Shown: piece by piece, positions 7,741 through 17,087 of the stretch
How the letters are laid out: the number at the start of each line of letters is the position of its first letter
Numbering within the stretch: position 1 is the stretch's first letter
Assembly (NCBI GenBank): GCA_030595925.1
Contig: JAUVLC010000042.1
Location: 1 to 19,993 of the forward strand
DNA length: 19,993 bases
Direction: 5' to 3'
Source of the DNA: Clostridia bacterium
GTDB taxonomy: Bacteria; CBDUZB01; JAGLHV01
Made by a program: the position numbers and the translations under genes
Notes under the pieces: generated by a model
Database searches by the model: none
Told to the model about the DNA's origin: nothing
The model's input: the letters and a program-made list of their open reading frames with translations, nothing else

Positions 7741-7764
7741 CTATTTGTGACACAGTCTGGAAAC

Positions 7765-7769
7765 GGAGG
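7765..7769 (+). promoter_or_regulatory. Ribosome binding site that fixes the TTG start of lysC
   Basis: GGAGG five bases before TTG 7775. The only nearby ATG (7770) is in another frame, and no ATG/GTG in the right frame precedes the conserved KFGG motif. Confidence 0.75.
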
Positions 7770-7774
7770 ATGTT

Positions 7775-9025
7775 TTGACGCTTATTGTTCAAAAATTTGG
7801 TGGCTCTTCGGTAGCTGATGCAAAAAAGATAAAAGCAGTAGCTAAAAGAATTATTAAAATCAGAAAAAAAGGACATCAGGTGGTAGTAGTGGTTTCGGCT
7901 ACAGGAAAGACTACTGATGAACTGCTAAAATTTGCTGCTAAAATTATTGATAATCCCTGCAAACGAGAAATGGATATGCTTCTATCTGCAGGGGAACAAA
8001 TCTCCATCGCACTTTTGTCCATGGCTATAAAGGCAAAAAAATATGACGCTATTTCTTTAACCGGTGCGCAGGCAGGTATTTGTACCGATAGCGTGCATAA
8101 TAAAGCGAGAATTACCCGTATAAAAACAAAAAAGTTGAAAAAAGAATTAAAAAAAGGTAGAATAGTGGTTGTTGCCGGTTTTCAGGGGATAAGTTCAGGA
8201 GAAGATATTACTACCTTGGGAAGAGGTGGTTCGGATTTGACGGCTGTTGCTTTAGCCGTAGTATTAAAAGCGAAGGTTTGTGAAATTTATACGGATGTAG
8301 CAGGGGTTTATACTGCCGATCCCAGGATAGTAAAAGAAGCGGAAAAAATTAATTATCTTTCCTTTGATGAGATGTTGGAAATGGCGGGATTAGGAACACA
8401 GGTAATGCAGGCACGTTCGGTAGAAATGGCAAAAAAATTTAATATTGATTTGCATATCCGCTCTACTTTTTTGAGAGAAAAAGGAACGATTGTTACCAGG
8501 GAGGTTTCTTGTATGGAGGATGTCGTAGTAAGTGGGATAGCTTCTGACTCTGATCAGGTAAAAATATCTATAACCAAATTACCTGATAGACCGGGTGTAG
8601 CCGCACAGCTTTTTAGTGAATTAGGGGAAAAAGATATTAATGTAGATATGATTATTCAGAGTTCGGCCAGGGATGGAGTGAATAATATTTCTTTTACTGT
8701 TTCTCGAACAAATCTTAAAAAGACCTTGGAGACAATGAATAAAATTAAGAAAAAATTAGGAGCGAAAGAAGTTTTTTATGATGCTCAAGTGGCCAAGGTT
8801 TCTTTAATCGGGGTAGGGATGAGGAGTCACTCCGGGGTAGCCAGCAAAATGTTTTCAATATTAGCAGCGGAAAAAATAAATATTGAAATGATTTCTACTT
8901 CGGAAATAAGAATTTCCTGTGTGATAAAAGAGAAAAATTTGACCAAGGCAGTAAGGGTGTTGCATAAAAAATTTAAATTGGATCAAAAGTTGTCGAAAAA
9001 AAATATATCTACAAAAAAATCTTAA
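7775..9025 (+). CDS. lysC: Aspartate kinase with two ACT domains
   Basis: Phosphorylates aspartate to aspartyl phosphate, the first step toward lysine, threonine and methionine. 416 residues, typical of monofunctional aspartokinases. Kinase domain: IVQKFGGSSV (residues 4-13, K7), SLTGAQAGI, GFQG, TTLGRGGSDLTAVALA (ATP and aspartate sites), YTDVAGVYTADPR. The C-terminal third has two ACT segments (ITKLPDRPGVAAQLFSELGE and VSLIGVGMRSHSGVASKMF), the usual site for lysine or threonine feedback. The start is TTG, set by GGAGG and by alignment with the family N-terminus (MxLIVQKFGG). In some bacteria of this class lysC also yields a separate regulatory subunit from an internal start; I cannot confirm that here. 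It sits between the proposed homoserine kinase and cimA. Confidence 0.96.
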   Translation: MTLIVQKFGGSSVADAKKIKAVAKRIIKIRKKGHQVVVVVSATGKTTDELLKFAAKIIDNPCKREMDMLLSAGEQISIALLSMAIKAKKYDAISLTGAQAGICTDSVHNKARITRIKTKKLKKELKKGRIVVVAGFQGISSGEDITTLGRGGSDLTAVALAVVLKAKVCEIYTDVAGVYTADPRIVKEAEKINYLSFDEMLEMAGLGTQVMQARSVEMAKKFNIDLHIRSTFLREKGTIVTREVSCMEDVVVSGIASDSDQVKISITKLPDRPGVAAQLFSELGEKDINVDMIIQSSARDGVNNISFTVSRTNLKKTLETMNKIKKKLGAKEVFYDAQVAKVSLIGVGMRSHSGVASKMFSILAAEKINIEMISTSEIRISCVIKEKNLTKAVRVLHKKFKLDQKLSKKNISTKKS

Positions 9026-9107
9026 GACTTAAACGATAGTATAAAAACAAGACTTAAAGGAATTTGAGAAAATTGAGATTAAAAAAATATTAAGCAAAGA
9101 AGGTCTT

Positions 9108-10679
9108 ATGAAACAGATTAAACTTTATGATACGACCCTGCGGGACGGAAGTCAAAGTGAAGGAATCTCCTTTTCCGTAGCGGATAAAATAAAAATAGCC
9201 AGAGAACTGGATAATTTTGGTATTCATTATATTGAAGGGGGATGGCCGGGGTCTAATCCCAAAGATATTTTATTTTTCAAAAAAGTAAAAAAAATTAAAT
9301 TAAAAAATTCCCGGATAGTTGCTTTTGGAAGTACCCGGCGAATGCATAAAAAAGTTGAGGAAGATTTAACCCTTAAATATTTACTCAAAGCCGATACAGA
9401 TAGTATAGCTCTTTTTGGTAAAAGTTGGGATTTACATGTAAAGTGTGCTTTGCGGACGACATTGGGTGAAAATTTAAAAATGATTTACGATTCAATTAAA
9501 TATTTGAAAAACAAAAATAAAGAATTGATTTATGATGCGGAACATTTTTTTGATGGGTATAGGGATAATCCTGATTATGCTTTAAGGACTTTAAAAGAAG
9601 CTCAGCGTGCAGGAGCGGATAATATTACCCTTTGTGATACTAACGGAGGGACAATGCCTGATGAAATGGCACGCATTGTAAAAAGAGTAATGAAAGAAAT
9701 AAAAATTCCGTTAGGTATTCATACTCATAATGATGCGGATATGGCGGTAGCTAATTCTATTATTGCCGTAAAAAATGGTTGTGTTTTAGTTCAGGGAACA
9801 ATCAATGGATATGGGGAGAGGTGTGGGAATGCTAATCTTTGTTCGATTATTCCTGCTTTGAAAATAAAAATGGGAATAAATTGCCTGTCTGACCAACAAA
9901 TGCAGAAATTAACTGAAATGTCCCGTTATGTAAGTGAGGTTGCTAATGTGATTCCTCATGATCATCAGCCTTATGTAGGTAATTCCTCTTTTACCCATAA
10001 AGCCGGAATACATGTTAATGCTGTAGAAAAAGAAGCAAAAACATATGAACATATTGAACCAGAAAAGGTAGGAAATAAAAGAAGAATTTTAGTGTCTGAA
10101 CTTTCAGGGAAAAGTAATGTGTTATTTAAAGCGAAAGAATTGAATATTGATTTTACTAAACATTCTAAAACAGTGGAAAATTTGCTTAAAAAGATTAAAA
10201 AATTAGAACAGGGTGGTTATCAGTTTGAAGGAGCGGAAGGCTCTTTTGAATTGTTGTTAAGAAAAGCTGCCCGGAAATATAATAAATTTTTTGATTTGGA
10301 AGAATTTAAGGTAACTATAGAAAAGGACAGCAAAGGGAAATTGAGTTCAGAAGCAATTATTAAGTTAAAAGTAAAGGGAGTGCAAGAACATACTGCTAGT
10401 GAAGGAGACGGACCGGTTAATGCTTTAGATAATGCCTTACGAAAAGCATTGGAAAGATTTTATCCTGAATTGAAAGAAATGAGTTTGACTGATTTTAAAG
10501 TAAGGGTAATTAATGCTGAAGGAGGAACGGAAGCAAAAGTCCGTGTTTTAATTGAATCGCAGGACAAAGAAGGAGCATGGAGTACCATTGGGGTCTCGGA
10601 AAACATTATTGAAGCAAGCTGGCAGGCACTTGTGGATAGTGTTGAATATAAATTATTGAAAGAGACAGAAAAGAAATAG
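9108..10679 (+). CDS. cimA: (R)-citramalate synthase
   Basis: Condenses acetyl-CoA with pyruvate to citramalate, the entry to 2-oxobutyrate and isoleucine that bypasses threonine deaminase. 523 residues. HMGL-like TIM barrel with YDTTLRDGSQSEGISFS near the N-terminus (catalytic Arg-Asp), EGGWPGSNPKD, and the metal-binding HTHND (H205, H207), then a linker and a C-terminal LeuA-type regulatory domain (about 395-520, with EGDGPVNALDNALRKAL), the likely site of isoleucine feedback. The EGGWPGSNP signature and the SEG after DGSQ separate it from the true LeuA at 18014 and from homocitrate synthase. It lies 82 bases after lysC and 85 bases before ilvD. The start is ATG with AAGAAGG upstream. Confidence 0.93.
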   Translation: MKQIKLYDTTLRDGSQSEGISFSVADKIKIARELDNFGIHYIEGGWPGSNPKDILFFKKVKKIKLKNSRIVAFGSTRRMHKKVEEDLTLKYLLKADTDSIALFGKSWDLHVKCALRTTLGENLKMIYDSIKYLKNKNKELIYDAEHFFDGYRDNPDYALRTLKEAQRAGADNITLCDTNGGTMPDEMARIVKRVMKEIKIPLGIHTHNDADMAVANSIIAVKNGCVLVQGTINGYGERCGNANLCSIIPALKIKMGINCLSDQQMQKLTEMSRYVSEVANVIPHDHQPYVGNSSFTHKAGIHVNAVEKEAKTYEHIEPEKVGNKRRILVSELSGKSNVLFKAKELNIDFTKHSKTVENLLKKIKKLEQGGYQFEGAEGSFELLLRKAARKYNKFFDLEEFKVTIEKDSKGKLSSEAIIKLKVKGVQEHTASEGDGPVNALDNALRKALERFYPELKEMSLTDFKVRVINAEGGTEAKVRVLIESQDKEGAWSTIGVSENIIEASWQALVDSVEYKLLKETEKK

Positions 10680-10710
10680 TTTATTGTTTTTTATAATTTG
10701 TTAATAAACT
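10678..10710 (+). repeat. AT-rich inverted repeat between cimA and ilvD
   Basis: AGTTTATT (10678-10685) and AATAAACT (10703-10710) enclose 17 AT-rich bases and overlap the cimA stop codon. The stem is weak and lacks a following T-run. It may be a transcript end signal or chance in AT-rich DNA. Confidence 0.35.
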
Positions 10711-10764
10711 GATTTTGATAAATTAAAAAATTGTTTTTATAAGGGGAGAAAGGGAGGAAAGTGT

Positions 10765-12417
10765 ATGCGTAGTAATCGGGTAAAAAAAGGAATTGAAAGG
10801 ACTCCAAACAGAGCATTGTTGTTGGCCACCGGATTAAGTAGGAGTGATTTTAATAAACCTTTTGTGGGAATTGCATCCGGGTTTACTGATTTAATTCCCG
10901 GTCATGTAGGTATGCGTGATTTAGAGCGGATGGTAGAAAGGGGAATATGTAATGGAGGAGGTGTTCCTTTTATTTTTGGAATACCCGGAATTTGTGATGG
11001 AGTGGCTATGGGGCATATTGGTATGCATTATTCACTCCCTTCCAGGGAATTAATTGCTGATATGGTGGAATCTGTTGCCGAAGCACATGCTTTGGATGGT
11101 TTAATTCTTTTAACTAATTGTGATAAGATTACTCCCGGAATGTTGATGGCTGCTGCCCGGTTAAATATTCCGTGTATAGTTGTTACTGCCGGGCCAATGC
11201 AAGCGGGGGTTTATAAACAAAAGAGACGTTCTCTGGTTAAAGATACATTTGAGGCAGTAGGTAATTTTAAAGCTAAAAAAATTTCTCAGGATGTTTTAGA
11301 ATCATTGGAAATAGAAGCCTGTCCGGGTCAGGGTTCTTGCCAGGGATTATATACTGCCAATACAATGTCCTGCCTTACCGAAGCTATGGGTATGTCGTTA
11401 ATTGATTGTGCTACTGCTCTGGCTGGATCGGCTAAGAAAAAAAGAATTGCTCAGGCATCAGGGGAAAGAATTGTTGATTTGATTAAGCATAATGTAAATG
11501 CACGAAAAATTATGACTAAGGAAGCTTTTAGTAATGCTATTGTTGTAGATATGGCTTTGGGAGGGTCTACTAACACAGTACTACATTTACCGGCAATTGC
11601 CCGGGAAGCGGGAGTGGAATTACCGTTAAGTTTATTTGATGAAATTTCCCGAAAAGTTCCCCATATTGCTAATATTCGTCCGGGGGGAGATTATTTCATG
11701 GAAGATTTAGAGTATGCCGGTGGAATAAAAGGGGTCTTATCGGTGTTGAAAAATAAATTAAAGGATAATAATACTGTTAGTGGAGAAAATATTTTAGATA
11801 TTGCCAAAATGGCGAAAATAGAAAATTCGGAAGTAATTAGAAGTCAAAAAAATGCTTATCATAAAGAAGGGGGAATAGCTATTCTTTATGGTAATTTGGC
11901 TTCTGATGGATGTGTTGTAAAACAATCAGCGGTTAAACAAAAAACGATGAAATTTTCAGGGAAAGCGATTGTTTTTGAAAGTGAAGAGCAGGCAATGAAA
12001 GCAATTATGGATAGGAAAATAAAGAAAGGAACGATAATTGTTATTCGTTATGAAGGTCCAAAGGGTGGTCCGGGGATGAGAGAAATGCTTTCCCCTACTG
12101 CAGCTTTAATGGGAATAGGATTAGGTGAGAAAGTTGCTTTAATTACCGATGGAAGATTTTCCGGTGGTACTCGAGGTCCTTGCATCGGGCATATTTCCCC
12201 TGAAGCAGCAGAAGGAGGGGCGTTAGCTATAGTGAAAAACGGAGATCTTATCCAGATAGATATTCCCAAGAGGAAGATAAGTATTAGATTAACTGATATG
12301 GAAATAAAATTGCGATTGGCTAAGTGGAAACCTCCTCAAATAAAAATAAAAAAGGGATATTTAAAAAGATATGTAAGGATGGTTTCTTCTGCAAGTGAGG
12401 GAGCTGTGTTGAAATAG
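10765..12417 (+). CDS. ilvD: Dihydroxyacid dehydratase
   Basis: Iron-sulfur enzyme that dehydrates 2,3-dihydroxyisovalerate and its isoleucine-pathway homologue to the 2-oxoacids. 550 residues, slightly shorter than the E. coli enzyme. Visible motifs: [36 protein letters not shown] (C77), [14 protein letters not shown] (C119), [24 protein letters not shown] (C186, C192), [29 protein letters not shown] and [16 protein letters not shown]. The PGH in place of a cysteine in the first motif resembles the E. coli-type enzyme, which carries an oxygen-sensitive [4Fe-4S] cluster, and not the [2Fe-2S] type; cluster type is inference. The ATG is preceded by GGGAGGAAAG. A repeat-rich 329-base gap follows before ilvB. 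Confidence 0.95.
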   Translation: MRSNRVKKGIERTPNRALLLATGLSRSDFNKPFVGIASGFTDLIPGHVGMRDLERMVERGICNGGGVPFIFGIPGICDGVAMGHIGMHYSLPSRELIADMVESVAEAHALDGLILLTNCDKITPGMLMAAARLNIPCIVVTAGPMQAGVYKQKRRSLVKDTFEAVGNFKAKKISQDVLESLEIEACPGQGSCQGLYTANTMSCLTEAMGMSLIDCATALAGSAKKKRIAQASGERIVDLIKHNVNARKIMTKEAFSNAIVVDMALGGSTNTVLHLPAIAREAGVELPLSLFDEISRKVPHIANIRPGGDYFMEDLEYAGGIKGVLSVLKNKLKDNNTVSGENILDIAKMAKIENSEVIRSQKNAYHKEGGIAILYGNLASDGCVVKQSAVKQKTMKFSGKAIVFESEEQAMKAIMDRKIKKGTIIVIRYEGPKGGPGMREMLSPTAALMGIGLGEKVALITDGRFSGGTRGPCIGHISPEAAEGGALAIVKNGDLIQIDIPKRKISIRLTDMEIKLRLAKWKPPQIKIKKGYLKRYVRMVSSASEGAVLK

Positions 12418-12430
12418 TTAAGGGTTGTGA

Positions 12431-12469
12431 ATGGCAAATGGCAAAAAATAGTCCATAGTCCATAGACAG
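12431..12469 (+). repeat. Heptamer units after ilvD (ATGGCAA and TAGTCCA)
   Basis: Two exact ATGGCAA units (12431-12444), four A residues, then TAGTCCA twice and TAGACAG (12449-12469). This is the GTCCA theme also found at 7331 and 19544. It starts 14 bases after the ilvD stop. Confidence 0.75.
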
Positions 12470-12537
12470 AGGCAAAGAATAGAATACTAAGTTCGTTTAA
12501 AACATAGTGGGCGGAAACGATGGTAGTTGTGGGGATC

Positions 12538-12697
12538 TGGTAGCCGCAGGCTTTAGCCTGCGTAGGGGAAGGAGATACGAATTACCTTTGAATTATTACA
12601 ATTAATAATTTGGAAAAGTATGTGTTTAAAGGTTCGGTAAATTTTGATTTAGAAGAAATTATTATATAAGAACGCAGGCTAAAGCCTGCGACTACCA
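12538..12697 (+). repeat. 160-bp REPIN/MITE-like element with 26-bp terminal inverted repeats
   Basis: The left end (12538-12563, beginning TGGTAGCCGC) and the reverse complement of the right end (12672-12697, beginning TGGTAGTCGC) agree at 25 of 26 positions. Each end contains its own palindrome (CGCAGGC, four bases, GCCTGCG). The 108-base interior is AT-rich, includes AATTATT/AATAATT, and has no gene. Two inverted REP units of this design fit a REPIN, which is mobilised in trans by a RAYT (Y1) transposase; none is in the window. It ends 49 bases before ilvB. Confidence 0.8.
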
Positions 12698-12746
12698 AAA
12701 AATAAAACGTTTTTGACATTACTAACAAGTGTAAAGGGAGGAACAG

Positions 12747-14441
12747 ATGAAGTTAACAGGATCGCAGATTTTTGTAGAATGTCTTAAGGAACAAAAGGTA
12801 GAAATACTTTTTGGAATTCCCGGAGGGGTGCTGTTACCTATTTTTGATGCACTCTATGATGCACCGATAAAATTTATTCTTGCCCGTCATGAGCAGGGTG
12901 CAGCTCATATGGCTGATGGATATGCCCGTGTTAGCGGTGAAGTAGGGGTTTGTATTGCTACTTCAGGGCCGGGTGCGACTAATCTTACTACGGGTTTAGC
13001 GACTGCCCATATGGATTCTATTCCTATGGTGGCTTTTACCGGACAAGTAGCCACCTCTTTAATTGGGAACGATGCTTTTCAGGAAGCGGATACAACAGGA
13101 ATTACCAGGTCGATTACCAAACATAATTATTTGGTTAAAGACGTTAAAAATTTAGCTAAAATTATTAGGGAGGCTTTTTATATTGCCCGGAGTGGTCGTC
13201 CGGGGCCTGTATTAATTGATTTGCCCGTGGATGTTCAGAAGGCGGTTACCGAATTTTCTTCTTCTGGGAAAAAGGTGGAAATTCGTAGTTATAAACCTAA
13301 TTGTTCCGGTCATCTTCAGCAAATAAAAAAAGCGGTAGAATTAATTTCAAAATCAAAACAACCGGTTATTTATGCAGGGGGAGGGGTGGTTCTTTCCGGA
13401 GGGTCAGAGCAATTAAGAGAATTAGCTGAGATTACTCAAATACCGGTAACGACTACGTTGATGGGAATGGGGAGTTTCCCAAGTTATTCGGAATTATTCC
13501 TGGGAATGTTGGGAATGCATGGAACCCATTATGCGAATTTTGCTATGCAGCAGTCTGATTTAATTATTGCTGTAGGGTCTCGTTTTGATGATCGGATTAC
13601 CGCAAAAATAGATGCCTTTGCTCCACATGCGAAAATTATTCATATTGATATCGACCCTACTTCAATTGGTAAAAATGTAAAAGTGGATATTCCCATTGTC
13701 GGAGATGTTAAAAATGTTTTGAAAAAATTAAATGAAACAGTTTTTCAGGAAAAAGATAAATTCCGGAAAAATCGATTAGAAAAATGGCATGAACAGATTA
13801 AAAAGTGGAAAGAAAATAATCCTTTAAAATACAAGGAAGATGATAAATTACGTCCACAATTTATTATGGAGAAGATTTATGAGGCAACTAAAGGGAAGGC
13901 AATTATTGTTACTGAAGTCGGACAAAATCAGATGTGGGCGCAGCAATTTTACAAGTACGATTATCCCCGTCATTTTCTTACCAGTGGAGGATTGGGAACA
14001 ATGGGTTATGGATTTCCTGCGGCAATCGGAGCTAAAATTGCCTGTCCGGAAAAACTTGTTTTTGATATTGCCGGAGATGGTAGTTTTCAGATGAATATTC
14101 AGGAATTGGCTACTGCAGCACAAAATAAAATCGCGGTAATAGTTGTTGTCCTTAATAATAATTGTTTGGGTATGGTGCGTCAATGGCAGGAACTTTTTTA
14201 TGAAAAAAGGTATTCGGCCACAGTGTTTTCCGGTAATCCCGATTTTGTTAAGGTAGCAGAGGCTTACAATTTAGAAGGATTGCGCATAACTAAAAAAGAG
14301 GAGGTAGAACCGGCTTTAGAAAAAGCCATTGCCATGAAAAAGACTGTGGTCTTGGATTTTAATATCGAAAAAGAGGAAAATGTTTTTCCTATGGTTCCTG
14401 CCGGTGTTCCCTTAGATGAAATAATTAGCGGCCTGGCTTAA
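12747..14441 (+). CDS. ilvB: Acetohydroxyacid synthase, large (catalytic) subunit
   Basis: Thiamine-diphosphate enzyme that makes 2-acetolactate or 2-aceto-2-hydroxybutyrate, the shared step for valine, leucine and isoleucine. 564 residues, standard length. N-terminal pyrimidine-binding domain with the activating glutamate E49 in RHEQGAAHMADGYAR, a central FAD-binding domain (IYAGGGVVLSGG, VGSRFDDRITAK), and a C-terminal domain with the thiamine-phosphate/Mg motif GDGSFQMNIQEL (GDG at 443-445) closing at about LNNN. The C-terminal MVPAG is typical of the AHAS family and argues against related pyruvate oxidases or decarboxylases. The ATG follows GGGAGGAA. The regulatory subunit gene begins 57 bases downstream. 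Expression may be affected by the hairpin element just upstream. Confidence 0.96.
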   Translation: MKLTGSQIFVECLKEQKVEILFGIPGGVLLPIFDALYDAPIKFILARHEQGAAHMADGYARVSGEVGVCIATSGPGATNLTTGLATAHMDSIPMVAFTGQVATSLIGNDAFQEADTTGITRSITKHNYLVKDVKNLAKIIREAFYIARSGRPGPVLIDLPVDVQKAVTEFSSSGKKVEIRSYKPNCSGHLQQIKKAVELISKSKQPVIYAGGGVVLSGGSEQLRELAEITQIPVTTTLMGMGSFPSYSELFLGMLGMHGTHYANFAMQQSDLIIAVGSRFDDRITAKIDAFAPHAKIIHIDIDPTSIGKNVKVDIPIVGDVKNVLKKLNETVFQEKDKFRKNRLEKWHEQIKKWKENNPLKYKEDDKLRPQFIMEKIYEATKGKAIIVTEVGQNQMWAQQFYKYDYPRHFLTSGGLGTMGYGFPAAIGAKIACPEKLVFDIAGDGSFQMNIQELATAAQNKIAVIVVVLNNNCLGMVRQWQELFYEKRYSATVFSGNPDFVKVAEAYNLEGLRITKKEEVEPALEKAIAMKKTVVLDFNIEKEENVFPMVPAGVPLDEIISGLA

Positions 14442-14498
14442 AATAAAAAAGAAACTGTTGTGGAATTTACTAAACTTATGAACAGAGAAGGAGGGAAA

Positions 14499-14996
14499 AT
14501 GCGACATACAATTGTGGTGTTGGTTGAAAATAAATCAGGTGTTCTTGCCAGGATTGCCGGATTGTTTAGTGCACGAGGTTTTAATATTGATAGTCTGTCA
14601 GTAGGGGAAACCGAGGATTTTACTATTTCCCGGATGACTATTGTTGTTCGTGGTGATGAGCAAATTTTAGAGCAGGTAATGAAACAGCTGAATAAGCTTA
14701 TTGATGTAATTAAGGTTAGCGATTTCTTAAATGTACGTCATGTAGAAAGAGATCTTGTTATGATTAAAGTTAAAGCGAATAGTTCTACCCGTTCTGAGAT
14801 TTTGCAGATTGCAGATATTTTTCGAGCAAAAATTATTGATGTTTCTGCAAAAACATTAATTATTGAAATGACAGGAAATAAAGATAAAATCGAAGCTTTA
14901 ATAAAAATGTTGCAACCCTTTGAAATCGAAGAATTGGCCCGGACAGGGATTATTGCTATGTCCCGGGGAATGAATAAAACTAAAATAGAAAATTAG
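14499..14996 (+). CDS. ilvN: Acetohydroxyacid synthase, small (regulatory) subunit
   Basis: Binds the large subunit, raises its activity and confers valine feedback. From ATG 14499 it is 165 residues, the usual length for this subunit (IlvH type). The N-terminal ACT domain is clear (VLVENKSGVLARIAGLFSAR, FNIDSLSVG), followed by HVERDLVMIKVKA and a second ACT-like C-terminal half ending IEELARTGIIAMSRG. I prefer ATG 14499 to the in-frame GTG at 14460, since AAGGAGGG lies directly before it and family members begin at this point; the longer form would add 13 unconserved residues. A 129-bp inverted-repeat element lies between this gene and ilvC. Confidence 0.94.
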   Translation: MRHTIVVLVENKSGVLARIAGLFSARGFNIDSLSVGETEDFTISRMTIVVRGDEQILEQVMKQLNKLIDVIKVSDFLNVRHVERDLVMIKVKANSSTRSEILQIADIFRAKIIDVSAKTLIIEMTGNKDKIEALIKMLQPFEIEELARTGIIAMSRGMNKTKIEN

Positions 14997-15001
14997 AGTT
15001 A

Positions 15002-15130
15002 TGCAAAATACAGCATTCTGTTATTCCGCTCCGCCTCAGGCGGATGATGCGGAATCTATAATGTGCTTAAAATATCAATAGATTTCTGTTTCCGCAGGAA
15101 TGACAATAAAGGTAAAAATGCTATTTTGCA
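15002..15130 (+). repeat. 129-bp inverted-repeat element between ilvN and ilvC
   Basis: The outer arms are TGCAAAATACAGCATT (15002-15017) and AATGCTATTTTGCA (15117-15130), complementary apart from a two-base insertion. Inside are a strong hairpin (ATTCCGC 15023-15029 with GCGGAAT 15049-15055, and nested TCCGCC/GGCGGA at 15030-15044) and a second related unit in opposite orientation (15078-15112, TTTCCGCAGGAATGACA). It resembles common dispersed CTGTCATTCC-type repeats. It starts six bases after the ilvN stop and ends 37 bases before the ilvC start, so it lies in the ilvC leader. Confidence 0.65.
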
Positions 15131-15152
15131 GAAGGCTAAAAATAGAGAATAA

Positions 15153-16160
<1,008 letters not shown>

Positions 16161-16370
16161 AAATAGAAGCGATTATTCTTTAAAATTGATTAATTGTTTT
16201 ATGTGTAAGTTCTATAAATTATTGAATGGATAGCGTTTTGTAAAATAGACATTTTGTGTATCCCTTTAGTTTTAGTGTGATGGGTAATACTTTTGGCAGG
16301 TAGGTATCCGGGATAAAAAGCTATTTGCAGAATTTTTTTTGAACGAAAGATAATTAGAAAGGAGTTTTTT

Positions 16371-17087
16371 ATGCGTTTACCTATTGTACCTGAGGGAATG
16401 AATTTTATTAAAATTTTTTTAGGGTTATTTCTGGCTTTTTATGTTTTAGGTATAAATTTTGGTTTTTTATTCCTTTTTTTGAGTATGGTTTTTTTACTTT
16501 TATTTGTGTTTTGTATGTTTTTTTTCCGGGATTTCCCCCGAAAGATTACTCCGGGTGAAGAATTTCTTCTTGCCCCTGCAGATGGAGTAATTTTAGATAT
16601 AGAAGAGATAGAAAAAGTAGATTTTGCCGGAGGGGGAAAATTCAAGGTAATTAAAATTTTCATGTCGGTATTCAATGTACATCTTCAACGTGCTCCTATA
16701 GCTGGAAAGGTAATGTTTATACAGTATAAAAAAGGAAAGTTTATTCCCGCTAACAGAAAAAATGCAGACATAGAAAATGAACAGAATCTTATTGGTATAG
16801 AAGCTGATGTTTCAAATCACAATTTAGAAAATAAAATGGCTGATAAATCGTCTAAAAAAGTGTATGTGTTAATAAATCAAATTGCCGGGATAATTGCCCG
16901 CAGGATAGTTTGTCGGGTTAAAGAGGGGGATGAAGTAAAAAAAGGGGAAAAAATTGGATTGATTAAATTCGGATCACAGGTGGATATTTATGTGCCGCAA
17001 ATTTTTGATATAGTGGTAAAAAAACACGATAAAGTAAAGGCCGGAATAACGGTTGTGGCTAAACTAAAGGAGAATGAACATGCGTAA
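16371..17087 (+). CDS. psd: Phosphatidylserine decarboxylase proenzyme
   Basis: Pyruvoyl-dependent membrane enzyme that decarboxylates phosphatidylserine to phosphatidylethanolamine. 238 residues, the short (archaeal/type II) form. Two hydrophobic helices lie at about 14-30 and 32-50, followed by FFRDFPRK, LLAPADGVI, the signature FMSVFNVHLQRAPIAGKV and the self-cleavage site IKFGSQVDI, where S202 would become the pyruvoyl group after cleavage at G201-S202. The residues between about 115 and 165 are poorly conserved and Asn/Lys-rich. The ATG follows AAAGGAG. The gene overlaps pssA by eight bases, so the two are translationally coupled, and together they form the phosphatidylethanolamine branch. 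The 210-base gap after ilvC shows no repeat or gene. The ilvC-psd-pssA-leuA order recurs in other bacteria. Confidence 0.93.
   Translation: MRLPIVPEGMNFIKIFLGLFLAFYVLGINFGFLFLFLSMVFLLLFVFCMFFFRDFPRKITPGEEFLLAPADGVILDIEEIEKVDFAGGGKFKVIKIFMSVFNVHLQRAPIAGKVMFIQYKKGKFIPANRKNADIENEQNLIGIEADVSNHNLENKMADKSSKKVYVLINQIAGIIARRIVCRVKEGDEVKKGEKIGLIKFGSQVDIYVPQIFDIVVKKHDKVKAGITVVAKLKENEHA

Larger units (their letters stand above)
7498..7749 (+). repeat. Composite intergenic element, copy 2 (upstream of lysC)
   Basis: Shares its left 39 bases and right 72 bases with the block at 5488-5885 and ends 25 bases before the lysC start. The interior is shorter than in copy 1 and holds the CTGT heptamer array. The right part includes the CCCCCTTT hairpin and ends in TGACTATTTGTG. 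I see no open frame of note and no transposase. Confidence 0.7.

Noticed and set aside
12713-12718. TTGACA as a -35 box for ilvB
   Set aside because: At the right spacing there is only the ribosome site and no TATAAT-like -10 element, so a promoter here is unsupported.
13848-14183. Minus-strand open frame inside ilvB, and the other minus-strand frames
   Set aside because: All overlap well-supported plus-strand genes or repeats, lack known domains, and look like shadows of the coding strand.
14460-14498. Upstream GTG start for ilvN
   Set aside because: The added 13 residues are not family-like, and the strong AAGGAGGG lies just before ATG 14499.
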